This document shows positions 8,733 through 16,088 of a DNA stretch of 48,302 nt, piece after piece (positions within the stretch are counted from its first letter, which is position 1; the number at the start of each line of letters is the position of its first letter). Both the position numbers and the translations under genes were made by a program. This stretch comes from Acidobacteriota bacterium (GTDB taxonomy: Bacteria > Acidobacteriota > Polarisedimenticolia > JAPUKU01), in NCBI GenBank assembly GCA_027295505.1, contig JAPUKU010000222.1, positions 1 through 48,302 of the forward strand, written 5' to 3'. The notes under the pieces are model-generated. The model was not told the origin of the DNA. It made no database searches and saw only the letters and a program-made list of their open reading frames with translations.

Positions 8733-10124
8733 TCAGGCGGGTCGTACTTCCAAGAAGGCTTCGTCGAGAATTTTCAGGGCCTTGTCCGCATCCTCGTCGG
8801 TGCAGATGAGCGGCGGCGACAGCCGGATCGTCGATTTTCCGCACGGCAGCGTCAGCAGTCCCTTCTCGAACGCCTTGACGATCACCTGCTCGCGCTCCGC
8901 GGTGGCAGGCTCCCGGGTGGAGCGGTCGCGCACGACCTCGATGCCAATCATGAGGCCAAGGCCGCGCACGTCGCCGATCAACGGGTGTTTGTCCATCAAC
9001 CCGCGCAGTTTCTCGATCAGGCGCGTCCCCACACGTCCCGCGTTCTCGGTGAGCCCGCCCCGCAGCAGCTCGAGCGTGGCCAGGGCAGCCCGGCAGGAGA
9101 GCGGGTTGCCGCCGAACGTGCTGCCGTGGCTTCCGTCGTTCCACTTCATGACATCATCGCGCGCGATGACGGCGGAGATCGGCATCCCCGAAGCAATGCC
9201 CTTGGCAAGGATGAACATGTCCGGATCGAGGCCGAAATGCTCGGAAGCGAAGAGCTTCCCGGTGCGGCCCATTCCGCACTGCACCTCGTCAGCGATCAGC
9301 AGGATGCCATTGTCCCTGCACAGCTTCTGCAGCCGCGGCAGGAACTCCGGGTGCGGCGGAATGAAGCCGCCCTCACCCTGGATCGGCTCCACGAGCACCG
9401 CCGCAACCTCCTGCGGCGGGATCGTGTGGTGGAACATCGAATCGGTCAGCAAATCCATGCACTGCACGTCGCACGTATCCGGCTCCCGGTTCACCGGACA
9501 GCGGTAACAGTAGCAGTAGTGGGTGTGGTAGACCTCCGGCAGCAGCGGGCCGCAGTGCAGTCTCTGAACCGGCTTGCTGGCAGTCAGCGTCACGGTGCCG
9601 AGCGTGCGGCCGTGGAAGGCGCCATAGAAGGCGATCACTTTCTGGCGGCCCGTGCGCATGCGCGCCAGCTTGATAGCCGTTTCAACGGCCTCCGCTCCGG
9701 AGTTGGTCAGGAAGACACGCTTGCCTCCGCTCATCGGCGCGGACTCGGCCAGCATCTCGCACAGATCGACGTATGGCGCGTAATGAAAGTCGGTATAGCA
9801 GATGTGGATCAGCTCCTCCGCCTGTTCCTGCACCGCCTTCACAACAGCCGGGTGGCAGTGTCCGGTCGAGACTGTGGAGATCCCGGCCGCGAAATCTAGA
9901 AAACGGTTTCCGTCGAGATCCTCCACGACCATGCCAGAGGCTCGCTTGACGGCTAGGTCGTAGTCACGTGTCAGGTTCTGTGACACCACTCGCCGGTCGC
10001 GCTCGATCAATGCCTTCGCTTGGGGGCCGGGCGGAGGAACGACGATTTTCGGATACTCGCCCGGATACGGCGGCGGCATCACCGAGCTGTTCACAGTTGC
10101 CTGGGAAGATTTATCACGCGCCAT
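8733..10124 (-). CDS. Class III PLP aminotransferase (acetylornithine/4-aminobutyrate type)
   Basis: The product is 463 residues with full class III signatures: NSGAEAVE near residue 141, GAFHGRTLG near 168, IADEVQCGMGRTG near 277, and the PLP lysine K308 in LAKGIASG. It has a cysteine-rich insertion at residues 204-222 (Cys204, 206, 209, 218, 222) that classical GabT and ArgD lack but which recurs in one branch of the family. The substrate is not fixed; ornithine, 4-aminobutyrate or related omega-amino compounds are likely. It lies downstream of the PLP decarboxylase on the same strand, with its own candidate promoter in the gap. It is a weak candidate for the missing furan-phosphate aminotransferase step. 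Confidence 0.88.
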   Translation of the reverse strand: MARDKSSQATVNSSVMPPPYPGEYPKIVVPPPGPQAKALIERDRRVVSQNLTRDYDLAVKRASGMVVEDLDGNRFLDFAAGISTVSTGHCHPAVVKAVQEQAEELIHICYTDFHYAPYVDLCEMLAESAPMSGGKRVFLTNSGAEAVETAIKLARMRTGRQKVIAFYGAFHGRTLGTVTLTASKPVQRLHCGPLLPEVYHTHYCYCYRCPVNREPDTCDVQCMDLLTDSMFHHTIPPQEVAAVLVEPIQGEGGFIPPHPEFLPRLQKLCRDNGILLIADEVQCGMGRTGKLFASEHFGLDPDMFILAKGIASGMPISAVIARDDVMKWNDGSHGSTFGGNPLSCRAALATLELLRGGLTENAGRVGTRLIEKLRGLMDKHPLIGDVRGLGLMIGIEVVRDRSTREPATAEREQVIVKAFEKGLLTLPCGKSTIRLSPPLICTDEDADKALKILDEAFLEVRPA

Positions 10125-10163
10125 CTTCGTAACCCTCTAAGGTTGTAACGTTTGGAGAAACCA

Positions 10164-10193
10164 ACTCTACCACAAGAAGCCGGCGCTTCTCAA
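10164..10193 (-). promoter_or_regulatory. Candidate promoter for the class III aminotransferase
   Basis: On the minus strand TTGAGA (10193-10188) and TAGAGT (10169-10164) are 18 bases apart. The predicted start lies about 30 bases before the ATG at 10124. A small hairpin (AGAAGC, loop GCCG, GCTTCT) lies in the spacer. Confidence 0.4.
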
Positions 10194-10251
10194 AACCCAG
10201 AGTTGACGGAACTGTGCGTTGTGGAAGACCGGCGCGCGACTTGCCTGTGGA

Positions 10252-11715
10252 CTAGTTGAGCTCCCTCGCCAGGCGGCGGAGCGATTTGAGCAAACCGTCT
10301 GCGTCGTCGTTTTCCGCGAGATAGTTCACCACCCCGGCACGCAGGAAAGTCTCACCGCGCAACCGGGTCGTGGACACCCATCCCTCCCCGGAAACCTCGA
10401 GCGCTCGCTGCAGACGGTCCTGGTGCTGATCGAGATCTTCCCCGGGCGGGAGTCCGGCGGGTCGGTGGCGGAAGCAGACAACGCTCAGATCGGGCTCCGG
10501 CGGATTGGCCTCGAAATCGTCCGATTCGCGGATGCGCCCCGACAGATGCGCGGCCAGATCCATGTTGCGATCGACCAGGTGCCCCAGCCCCCGGGATCCC
10601 AGGTGCTTCCACGACATCCACAGCTTTAGGCCCCGGAAGCGGCGCGAACCCTCGATGCCGAACTGGTACCAGTGGAGCGGCTCCTCACCCGGCCTGCCGG
10701 TGCGGTAATACTCGGGACTACTGCGGTACGAGTCGAGGAGGTCCTCGCGCCGCTTCAAGAGCACCGCCCCGATGTCATGGGGTTGAAAAAGCCACTTGTG
10801 GGGATCGAGAGTGACCGAGTCGTAGCGATCGAGGCCGGGCACCCGGTCCCGGTACTTCTGAGAAAGACGGGCGGCGCCGCCGTAGGCGGCGTCAGCGTGC
10901 AGCCACAGACCGTGCCCGGACCCGACCTCAGCAATCTCCACCAGAGGATCGACCGTGCCGGTGTTCGTGGTTCCGGCGTTGGCCACGACGCAGAAGGGGC
11001 GAAGCCCCGCCTCGAGATCCTCGCGGATGGCCTGATCGAGCGCGTCCACCTTGATCCGGAAGCGTTCGTCGCATTTCACCAGGCGCAGTGTCTCGGGCGG
11101 AAAACCGATGACGTCGAGTGAGCGCTTCACGGAGAAGTGCGTCTGCTCGGAGGCATAAAGACGCGCGCGGCGCATGGCGCCGTCGGCGTGCCGATCGGGC
11201 ACCTTGCGATCGCGCGCGACCTTGAGCGCCGTCAGGTTGGCGTTCATGCCACCGCTGGTGAGAATGCCGAAGGACCCTGGCCCATAACCGACCAGGGCGC
11301 CCAGCCAGCGCACGACCTCCTCCTCCACAAAAGCGGCCACCGGAGCAGTGACCCACAGGTCCACGCTCTGGTTGATCACCGAGGCGAGCAGATCTCCCAT
11401 CGCGGCCATCATGAGCGGCGGGGCTGTGAAGTAGCAGAACGCGCGCGGGTGATGGGCGTTCATCCCGTGTGGAAAGAGCCGGGTCCGCACCTCCTCGAGA
11501 ACCTCCCCGGCCGGACGGCCCTCTCCCGGCGCGTTCTCCTGCACACCGAAGGCCTTGCGGAACTCCGCGTAGGTATGCGAGCCGATCGGACGGCGCATCG
11601 CCTCCTCGTACAGGTAGTCGAGGGCCGCCTCAATCGACTCGTGCCCAAGCTTGCGGATCGCTTCCCGGCTCCGGGCCGGATCACGATAAAAAATAAGAGG
11701 GTCGCGCGTGTCCAT
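10252..11715 (-). CDS. Group II PLP-dependent decarboxylase (aromatic/glutamate decarboxylase family), possible tyrosine decarboxylase
   Basis: The 487-residue protein has the group II decarboxylase layout: TSGGMNANLTAL near residue 153, the PLP-stacking histidine H193 in EQTHFS, the pyridine-N aspartate D275 in HADAAYGG, and the PLP lysine K307 in DPHKW. The family decarboxylates aromatic amino acids, glutamate or aspartate. The start is placed at 11715 because the frame upstream is unlike the family and because a minus-strand TATAAT at 11776-11771 would place the transcript start between. It is divergent from the fwd operon. A tyrosine decarboxylase here would provide tyramine for methanofuran, the MfnA step, which is an inference from context. 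The enzyme is longer than archaeal MfnA (about 390 residues). Confidence 0.88.
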   Translation of the reverse strand: MDTRDPLIFYRDPARSREAIRKLGHESIEAALDYLYEEAMRRPIGSHTYAEFRKAFGVQENAPGEGRPAGEVLEEVRTRLFPHGMNAHHPRAFCYFTAPPLMMAAMGDLLASVINQSVDLWVTAPVAAFVEEEVVRWLGALVGYGPGSFGILTSGGMNANLTALKVARDRKVPDRHADGAMRRARLYASEQTHFSVKRSLDVIGFPPETLRLVKCDERFRIKVDALDQAIREDLEAGLRPFCVVANAGTTNTGTVDPLVEIAEVGSGHGLWLHADAAYGGAARLSQKYRDRVPGLDRYDSVTLDPHKWLFQPHDIGAVLLKRREDLLDSYRSSPEYYRTGRPGEEPLHWYQFGIEGSRRFRGLKLWMSWKHLGSRGLGHLVDRNMDLAAHLSGRIRESDDFEANPPEPDLSVVCFRHRPAGLPPGEDLDQHQDRLQRALEVSGEGWVSTTRLRGETFLRAGVVNYLAENDDADGLLKSLRRLARELN

Positions 11716-11770
11716 GATCTGAAAGGGGCAGCCACACCCCGGGACCTGGAACTGGCGTCGGGGACATAGC

Positions 11771-11776
11771 ATTATA
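11771..11776 (-). promoter_or_regulatory. -10 element (TATAAT) for the PLP decarboxylase
   Basis: The minus strand reads TATAAT here within the 8-mer CTATAATG. No good -35 is visible. The predicted start near 11764 gives a leader of about 50 bases to the ATG at 11715. Confidence 0.4.
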
Positions 11777-11804
11777 GAGCACCGCCGGCCTTCGTTCCCG
11801 GGCC

Positions 11805-11834
11805 TTGATGAGGATTGAAGCAGCAGGCTATAAT
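11805..11834 (+). promoter_or_regulatory. Sigma70-type promoter of the fwd/mch operon
   Basis: TTGATG (11805-11810), an 18-base spacer and a consensus TATAAT (11829-11834) precede fwdD. The predicted transcript start near 11841 gives a leader of about 39 bases. The same 8-mer CTATAATG occurs in the opposite direction at the decarboxylase promoter, about 50 bases away. Confidence 0.6.
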
Positions 11835-11879
11835 GTTGTGAATTCGTCATAACCCAGGTTTCTGGAGCAACAATTCCCC

Positions 11880-12218
11880 TTGGGCAAAGCCCCCAGTCTG
11901 GTCCTGATCACCGGCCGCTCGACCGCTCAGGGGAAGTTTCTGCACCTGGGCAAGGATTCCGAGGAATTCCAGGAGGAGGTCCTGCGGGTGAACATGAACG
12001 CTGAGGACATGGCCCGACGGGGGCTCGAGGGCGGAGCTGAAGTTCGGGTGCGCTCGGCCCATGGCGAGATGAAGGGCCGCTGTGTGCAGGCCGATCTGCC
12101 CGAGGGACTGGTGTTCATTCCCTACTCCGTGTACTGCAACCAGCTCATCGGCGGCGACACGGAGGGAAGCGGGATGCCGGATTCGAAGGGCCTTCAGGTC
12201 GAGGTGGAGGAAGCATGA
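11880..12218 (+). CDS. fwdD: Formylmethanofuran dehydrogenase subunit D (molybdopterin dinucleotide-binding domain)
   Basis: The 112-residue protein opens with LVLITGRSTAQGK, the hallmark of archaeal FwdD/FmdD, and ends with IPYSVYCNQLIGGDTEGSGMPDSKG, the region that contacts the metal-pterin dinucleotide. In archaea this small double-psi barrel completes the W/Mo-pterin site together with FwdB. The start is a TTG at 11880, because an in-frame stop lies just upstream and no ATG is available before the conserved part. A GGAG sits about 13 bases upstream. It is the first gene of the operon and its ATGA stop overlaps fwdB. Methylotrophic proteobacterial clusters, as I recall, lack this subunit, so its presence is informative. 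Confidence 0.85.
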   Translation: MGKAPSLVLITGRSTAQGKFLHLGKDSEEFQEEVLRVNMNAEDMARRGLEGGAEVRVRSAHGEMKGRCVQADLPEGLVFIPYSVYCNQLIGGDTEGSGMPDSKGLQVEVEEA

Positions 12219-13552
12219 CAGAGGTTTTCAAGAACGTCACCTGTCCGTTTTGCGGCGTGGTGTGCGACGATCTGCAGGTCAAGGTGGAGAACGGCGTCAT
12301 CACCGAGGCCAAGCGCGGCTGTGTGCTCGGTCGCTACACGTTCCTGAAGTACGATGGCGACCGTGCCACCATGCGCATTGACGGCAAGCCGGCCACGCTC
12401 GACGAGTGCATCGAGGCAGCGGTGGAGATCCTGGACGAGTCCACATTCCCCCTCATCTACGGACTGGCGTCGACCGAGTGCGATGCCCAGCGCAAGGCGG
12501 TCGAGCTCGCCGATCTGATCGGCTCCACAATCGACACCACTTCCTCCGTTTGCCATTCACCAACGCTGCAGGCGATCCAGCACATGGGAGACAGCACCTG
12601 CACCGTGGGCGAGATCAAGAACCGCTCGCGCCTGCTCATCTTCTGGGGCTGCAACCCGGCCGAATCGCACCCGCGACACTTCAGCCGTTACTCGGTGACT
12701 CCGGTCGGCAGGTTCGTACCGGAAGGGCGCAAGGGCCGCTACGTGGTGAACGTGGACGTGCGCAAGACCCCGAGTGCGCGTGCAGCCGATCTGTTCATTC
12801 AGGTTCCGCCCGGCAAGGATTACGAGGTGATCTCGACGCTCCGCGCCCTGGTCAACGGACGACCGGTCGACGCCGCGGAGGTGGCTGGAGTCAAGATCGA
12901 GATCCTGCGTGACCTCGCGGAGCGCATGAAATCGGTCAAGTTCGGTTCTCTGTTCTGGGGCATGGGGCTCACCATGAGCCGCGGCAAGCACATGAACGTC
13001 ATGGCCATGCTCCAGCTGGCGCGCGACCTGAACCAGTACACCAAGTTCACGGCCTCGCCCATGCGCGGCCACGGGAACGTGGTGGGCGCGGCCACGGTGC
13101 TGAGCTATACAACGGGCTACCCGTTCGGCATCAACCTGGGCCGAGGCTACCCCCAGTACGGTCCGGGCGAGTTCACCTCGGTCGACGTGCTGGCCCGGGG
13201 CGAGGCGGACGCGGCCCTGATCATCGCGGCGGATGCTGTGGGGAACTTCCCAGCCGCTGCGGCCAGCCACCTGAAGAAAATCCCGACCATCGCCATCGAT
13301 CCGAAAGAGAGCATGACAACCAAGACTGCCAACATTGTCATCGCCACTGCCGTCTCCGGTATCGAGACCGGTGGCACCGTGTACCGGATGGACGGTATCC
13401 CCCTTCCGCTCACGAAGATCATGGATTCCGACTACCCTTCCGACCTCGATGTCCTGAGCCGCATCATCGCGGGTATCCGGCGCCGGAGAGGACTCACGGA
13501 GACCGAGACACTCCATGCCGACGCTGAGAATCACCAACGGACGAGTCTTTGA
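12215..13552 (+). CDS. fwdB: Formylmethanofuran dehydrogenase subunit B (FwdB/FhcB), catalytic metal-pterin-type subunit
   Basis: The 445-residue protein aligns with archaeal FwdB from end to end. Cys10, Cys13, Cys17 (CPFCGVVCDD) and Cys36 form the [4Fe-4S] site. The active-site metal ligand is expected at Cys113 with His114 in SSVCHSPT, matching Cys118/His119 of the archaeal enzyme. Arg284 in PMRGHGNV matches the third active-site residue. Further conserved blocks are WGCNPAESHPRH and GMGLTMSRGKH. The methylotroph FhcB, as I recall, has lost these residues and the metal. This copy looks competent to bind both centres, so it may oxidise formyl-methanofuran to CO2 or work in reverse. The start has GGAGG before it. 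It overlaps fwdA by 38 bases. Confidence 0.93.
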   Translation: MTEVFKNVTCPFCGVVCDDLQVKVENGVITEAKRGCVLGRYTFLKYDGDRATMRIDGKPATLDECIEAAVEILDESTFPLIYGLASTECDAQRKAVELADLIGSTIDTTSSVCHSPTLQAIQHMGDSTCTVGEIKNRSRLLIFWGCNPAESHPRHFSRYSVTPVGRFVPEGRKGRYVVNVDVRKTPSARAADLFIQVPPGKDYEVISTLRALVNGRPVDAAEVAGVKIEILRDLAERMKSVKFGSLFWGMGLTMSRGKHMNVMAMLQLARDLNQYTKFTASPMRGHGNVVGAATVLSYTTGYPFGINLGRGYPQYGPGEFTSVDVLARGEADAALIIAADAVGNFPAAAASHLKKIPTIAIDPKESMTTKTANIVIATAVSGIETGGTVYRMDGIPLPLTKIMDSDYPSDLDVLSRIIAGIRRRRGLTETETLHADAENHQRTSL

Positions 13553-15161
13553 TCCCTCGCGGAAGCTGCGCGGGGATATTTCCGACCTCTGCATCAAGGA
13601 CGGCAAGATTGTCGAGTCGCTGCCCGGCGACGCGCCCGTTCTCGACGCCAAGAACCTGATCGTCTTTCCGGGCGGCGTTGACATCCACAGCCACATCGCC
13701 GGGCCCAAGGTGAACATCGGCCGCGCCCTGAGGCCGGAGGATCACCGGCACGATCCTGTGCCGCGCACCAAGATCCGCCGCTCCGGCACCGGAGGCAGCG
13801 TGCCCAGCGTTTTCGCCACCGGCTATCGGTATGCGGAAATGGGCTACACCACGGTCATGGAGGCCGCCGTCCCACCGATCGGCGCGCGCCATGCTCATGA
13901 GGAGCTCAACGACACGCCCATGTTCGACAAGGGCATCTACACCCTCATGGGCTCCAACGAGTTCGTGCTCAAGTACATTCGCGAGAAGCGCCCTGACAAG
14001 GTTCGCGACTTCGTGTCCTGGCTGCTACGCGCCACGCGCGGCTACGCCATCAAGCTCGTCAATCCAGGGGGCGTCGAGAACTGGAAGTACGGGCAGGATG
14101 TCACTGGACTCGACGATCTGGTCAACGACTTTGATGTCACGCCCCGGCAGATCCTCACCACGATGGCCTGGGTCAACGAGGAGCTCGGATTGCCCCACAC
14201 GATCCATTTGCACTGCAACAACCTGGGCGTTCCGGGCAACTACTCCCTGACGCTCGAGACCATGAAGGCCTTCGAGAAGCAGCGCGTGCACCTGACACAC
14301 ATGCAGTTTCACTGCTACGGCGGAAAATCGTGGGCCGGTTTCTCTACCAAGGCGGCCGAGATCGCCGAGTACATCAATTCGCATCCCAACTTCACCCTCG
14401 ACGTGGGACAGATCATCTTCGGCGACACCACGACGATGACCGCTGATGGACCCTGGCAGTACCGCCTCCACGGCCTTAACCACCGCAAGTGGTACAACGC
14501 CGACGTGGAGCTGGAATCCTCCTGCGGCGTCGTGCCGTACGTTTTCAAGGAGAACAACTACGTCAACGCCATGCAGTGGGCGATCGGCCTCGAGCTGTTC
14601 CTGCTGGTACGCGACCCCTGGCGCATCTACCTGACCACCGATCATCCGAACGGGGGCTCGTTCATCTTTTACCCTCATATCATCCGCATGCTGATGGATC
14701 GCGAGTACCGCCAGGACTGCCTGAAGAAGGTCCATCCCCGCGTGCTCCGTGACACGGCGTTGCAGCACCTCGACAGGGAGTACACGCTCGAGGAGATCTG
14801 CATCATCACACGCTCGGGGCCCGCGCGCGCCCTGGGCCTCAGGCACAAGGGCCACCTCGGCCCGGGCGCCGACGCAGACGTGGCCATCTACAAGGAAGAC
14901 TCGAACCGCGAGGCCATGTTCGAGGGCCCGATCTACGTTCTCAAGGGAGGCGAACTGGTTCTCAAGGATGGAGAGATCGTGAAGCATGTCTTCGGGCGCA
15001 CGCTGTTTGTGGACACGCCCGAGCCAGCGGAACTTCTCGGCGAGATCCGTGATGACTTCGAGAAGTATTACACGGTGCAGTTCGATAACTATTCGCTCCC
15101 GGTTGAGGCGCTTCGCAGCTATCAGCCGGTTGCCACCCGTGCGAAAGCCCGGACATCCTGA
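13515..15161 (+). CDS. fwdA: Formylmethanofuran dehydrogenase subunit A (FwdA/FhcA), binuclear-metal amidohydrolase
   Basis: The 548-residue protein is an amidohydrolase-fold FwdA/FhcA that interconverts formyl-methanofuran and formate plus methanofuran. His58 and His60 in DIHSH give the first metal site, and Lys180 in GYAIKLVNPGG is the expected carboxylated bridging lysine. The catalytic aspartate lies in TTDHPNGGSF, with further histidines at HLHCNN and THMQFHCYG. The length matches the family. The start ATG at 13515 lies inside fwdB and opens with the conserved LRITNGRVFDPS. In archaea FwdA passes formate through an internal channel to FwdB, and the co-occurrence of both competent subunits here fits that. 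Confidence 0.94.
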   Translation: MPTLRITNGRVFDPSRKLRGDISDLCIKDGKIVESLPGDAPVLDAKNLIVFPGGVDIHSHIAGPKVNIGRALRPEDHRHDPVPRTKIRRSGTGGSVPSVFATGYRYAEMGYTTVMEAAVPPIGARHAHEELNDTPMFDKGIYTLMGSNEFVLKYIREKRPDKVRDFVSWLLRATRGYAIKLVNPGGVENWKYGQDVTGLDDLVNDFDVTPRQILTTMAWVNEELGLPHTIHLHCNNLGVPGNYSLTLETMKAFEKQRVHLTHMQFHCYGGKSWAGFSTKAAEIAEYINSHPNFTLDVGQIIFGDTTTMTADGPWQYRLHGLNHRKWYNADVELESSCGVVPYVFKENNYVNAMQWAIGLELFLLVRDPWRIYLTTDHPNGGSFIFYPHIIRMLMDREYRQDCLKKVHPRVLRDTALQHLDREYTLEEICIITRSGPARALGLRHKGHLGPGADADVAIYKEDSNREAMFEGPIYVLKGGELVLKDGEIVKHVFGRTLFVDTPEPAELLGEIRDDFEKYYTVQFDNYSLPVEALRSYQPVATRAKARTS

Positions 15162-15172
15162 TTCCCGATTCC

Positions 15173-16087
15173 GTGAAGCTCAACAACGTCGAAATTGAGG
15201 ACACCTACGCCGAGGCCTTCGGCATGCGGGCCGCGCGGCTGCTGATCACCGCCGCTGACGTCGAGTGGGCGCGCACGGCGGCCTCGGTCATGACCGGCTT
15301 CGGTACCTCCGTCATCGGCTGCAACTGCGAGACCGGCATCGAGGGTCCGCTGCCCGAATCGACACCGGACGGACGGCCCGGCGTGCGCGTGCTGTTGTTT
15401 GCCACTTCCTCGAAGCAGCTCGAGCAGCAGCTCGTGCTGCGCGTCGGCCAGTGCGTCATGACCTGTCCGACCACCGCGTGTTTTGACGATCTGCCGTCGG
15501 AGGAACGCCTCAAGGTCGGATCCAAGCTGCGCTTCTTCGGCGACGGTCACCAGATCAGCAAGCGCATCGAGTCGTCGCTGTCGGAAAACGGCGCCACCCC
15601 TCGACGCCTGTGGCGCATTCCCGTCATGGATGGCGAGTTCGTGGTGGAAGACAAGGTCGGGACACGGAAGGCCGTGGCGGGCGGCAACTTCTTCATCATG
15701 GGCCGCACCGAGGAGGATACCTCCAGAGCGGCCCGGGCCGCGGTGCGCGCCATGCGCGAGATCCCTGGAATCATCATGCCGTTTCCGGGTGGCGTCGTTC
15801 GCAGCGGCAGCAAGATTGGCTCCAAGTACAGGAAGTTGATTGCCTCCACAAACTCGCCGTACTGTCCCACCCTCAGGGGACAGGTCGAGAGCGCCCTGCC
15901 GCCCGGAGCGTCCTGCTGCCTGGAGATCGTCGTGGATGGCCTTGACGAGGAGTCGATTGGCCGTGCCATGGCCGTGGGGATCCGCGCCGCCTGCACACGC
16001 GGCGTGGTGCGCATTTCGGCCGGAAACTACGGTGGCAAGCTCGGCAAGTTCCACTTCCATCTGTTACAGCTTCTGGAGAAAAACTGA
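15173..16087 (+). CDS. fhcD: Formylmethanofuran:H4MPT formyltransferase (Ftr/FhcD)
   Basis: The 304-residue protein matches Ftr along its full length, beginning with NNVEIEDTYAEAFGM and including GCNCETGIEGPL, VMTCPTTACFD and GGNFFIMGRTEEDT. It moves the formyl group between formyl-H4MPT and formyl-methanofuran. The start is a GTG at 15173, eleven bases after fwdA. In methylotrophs it is a subunit of the Fhc complex, and its place between fwdA and fwdC here keeps that bacterial arrangement. Archaea usually encode Ftr elsewhere. Confidence 0.95.
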   Translation: MKLNNVEIEDTYAEAFGMRAARLLITAADVEWARTAASVMTGFGTSVIGCNCETGIEGPLPESTPDGRPGVRVLLFATSSKQLEQQLVLRVGQCVMTCPTTACFDDLPSEERLKVGSKLRFFGDGHQISKRIESSLSENGATPRRLWRIPVMDGEFVVEDKVGTRKAVAGGNFFIMGRTEEDTSRAARAAVRAMREIPGIIMPFPGGVVRSGSKIGSKYRKLIASTNSPYCPTLRGQVESALPPGASCCLEIVVDGLDEESIGRAMAVGIRAACTRGVVRISAGNYGGKLGKFHFHLLQLLEKN

Positions 16088-16088
16088 A

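Noticed and set aside
10170-10200. Hairpin AGAAGC-GCCG-GCTTCT as a terminator of the decarboxylase
   Set aside because: The stem is only six base pairs and no U tract follows on the minus strand; it lies in the spacer of a candidate promoter.
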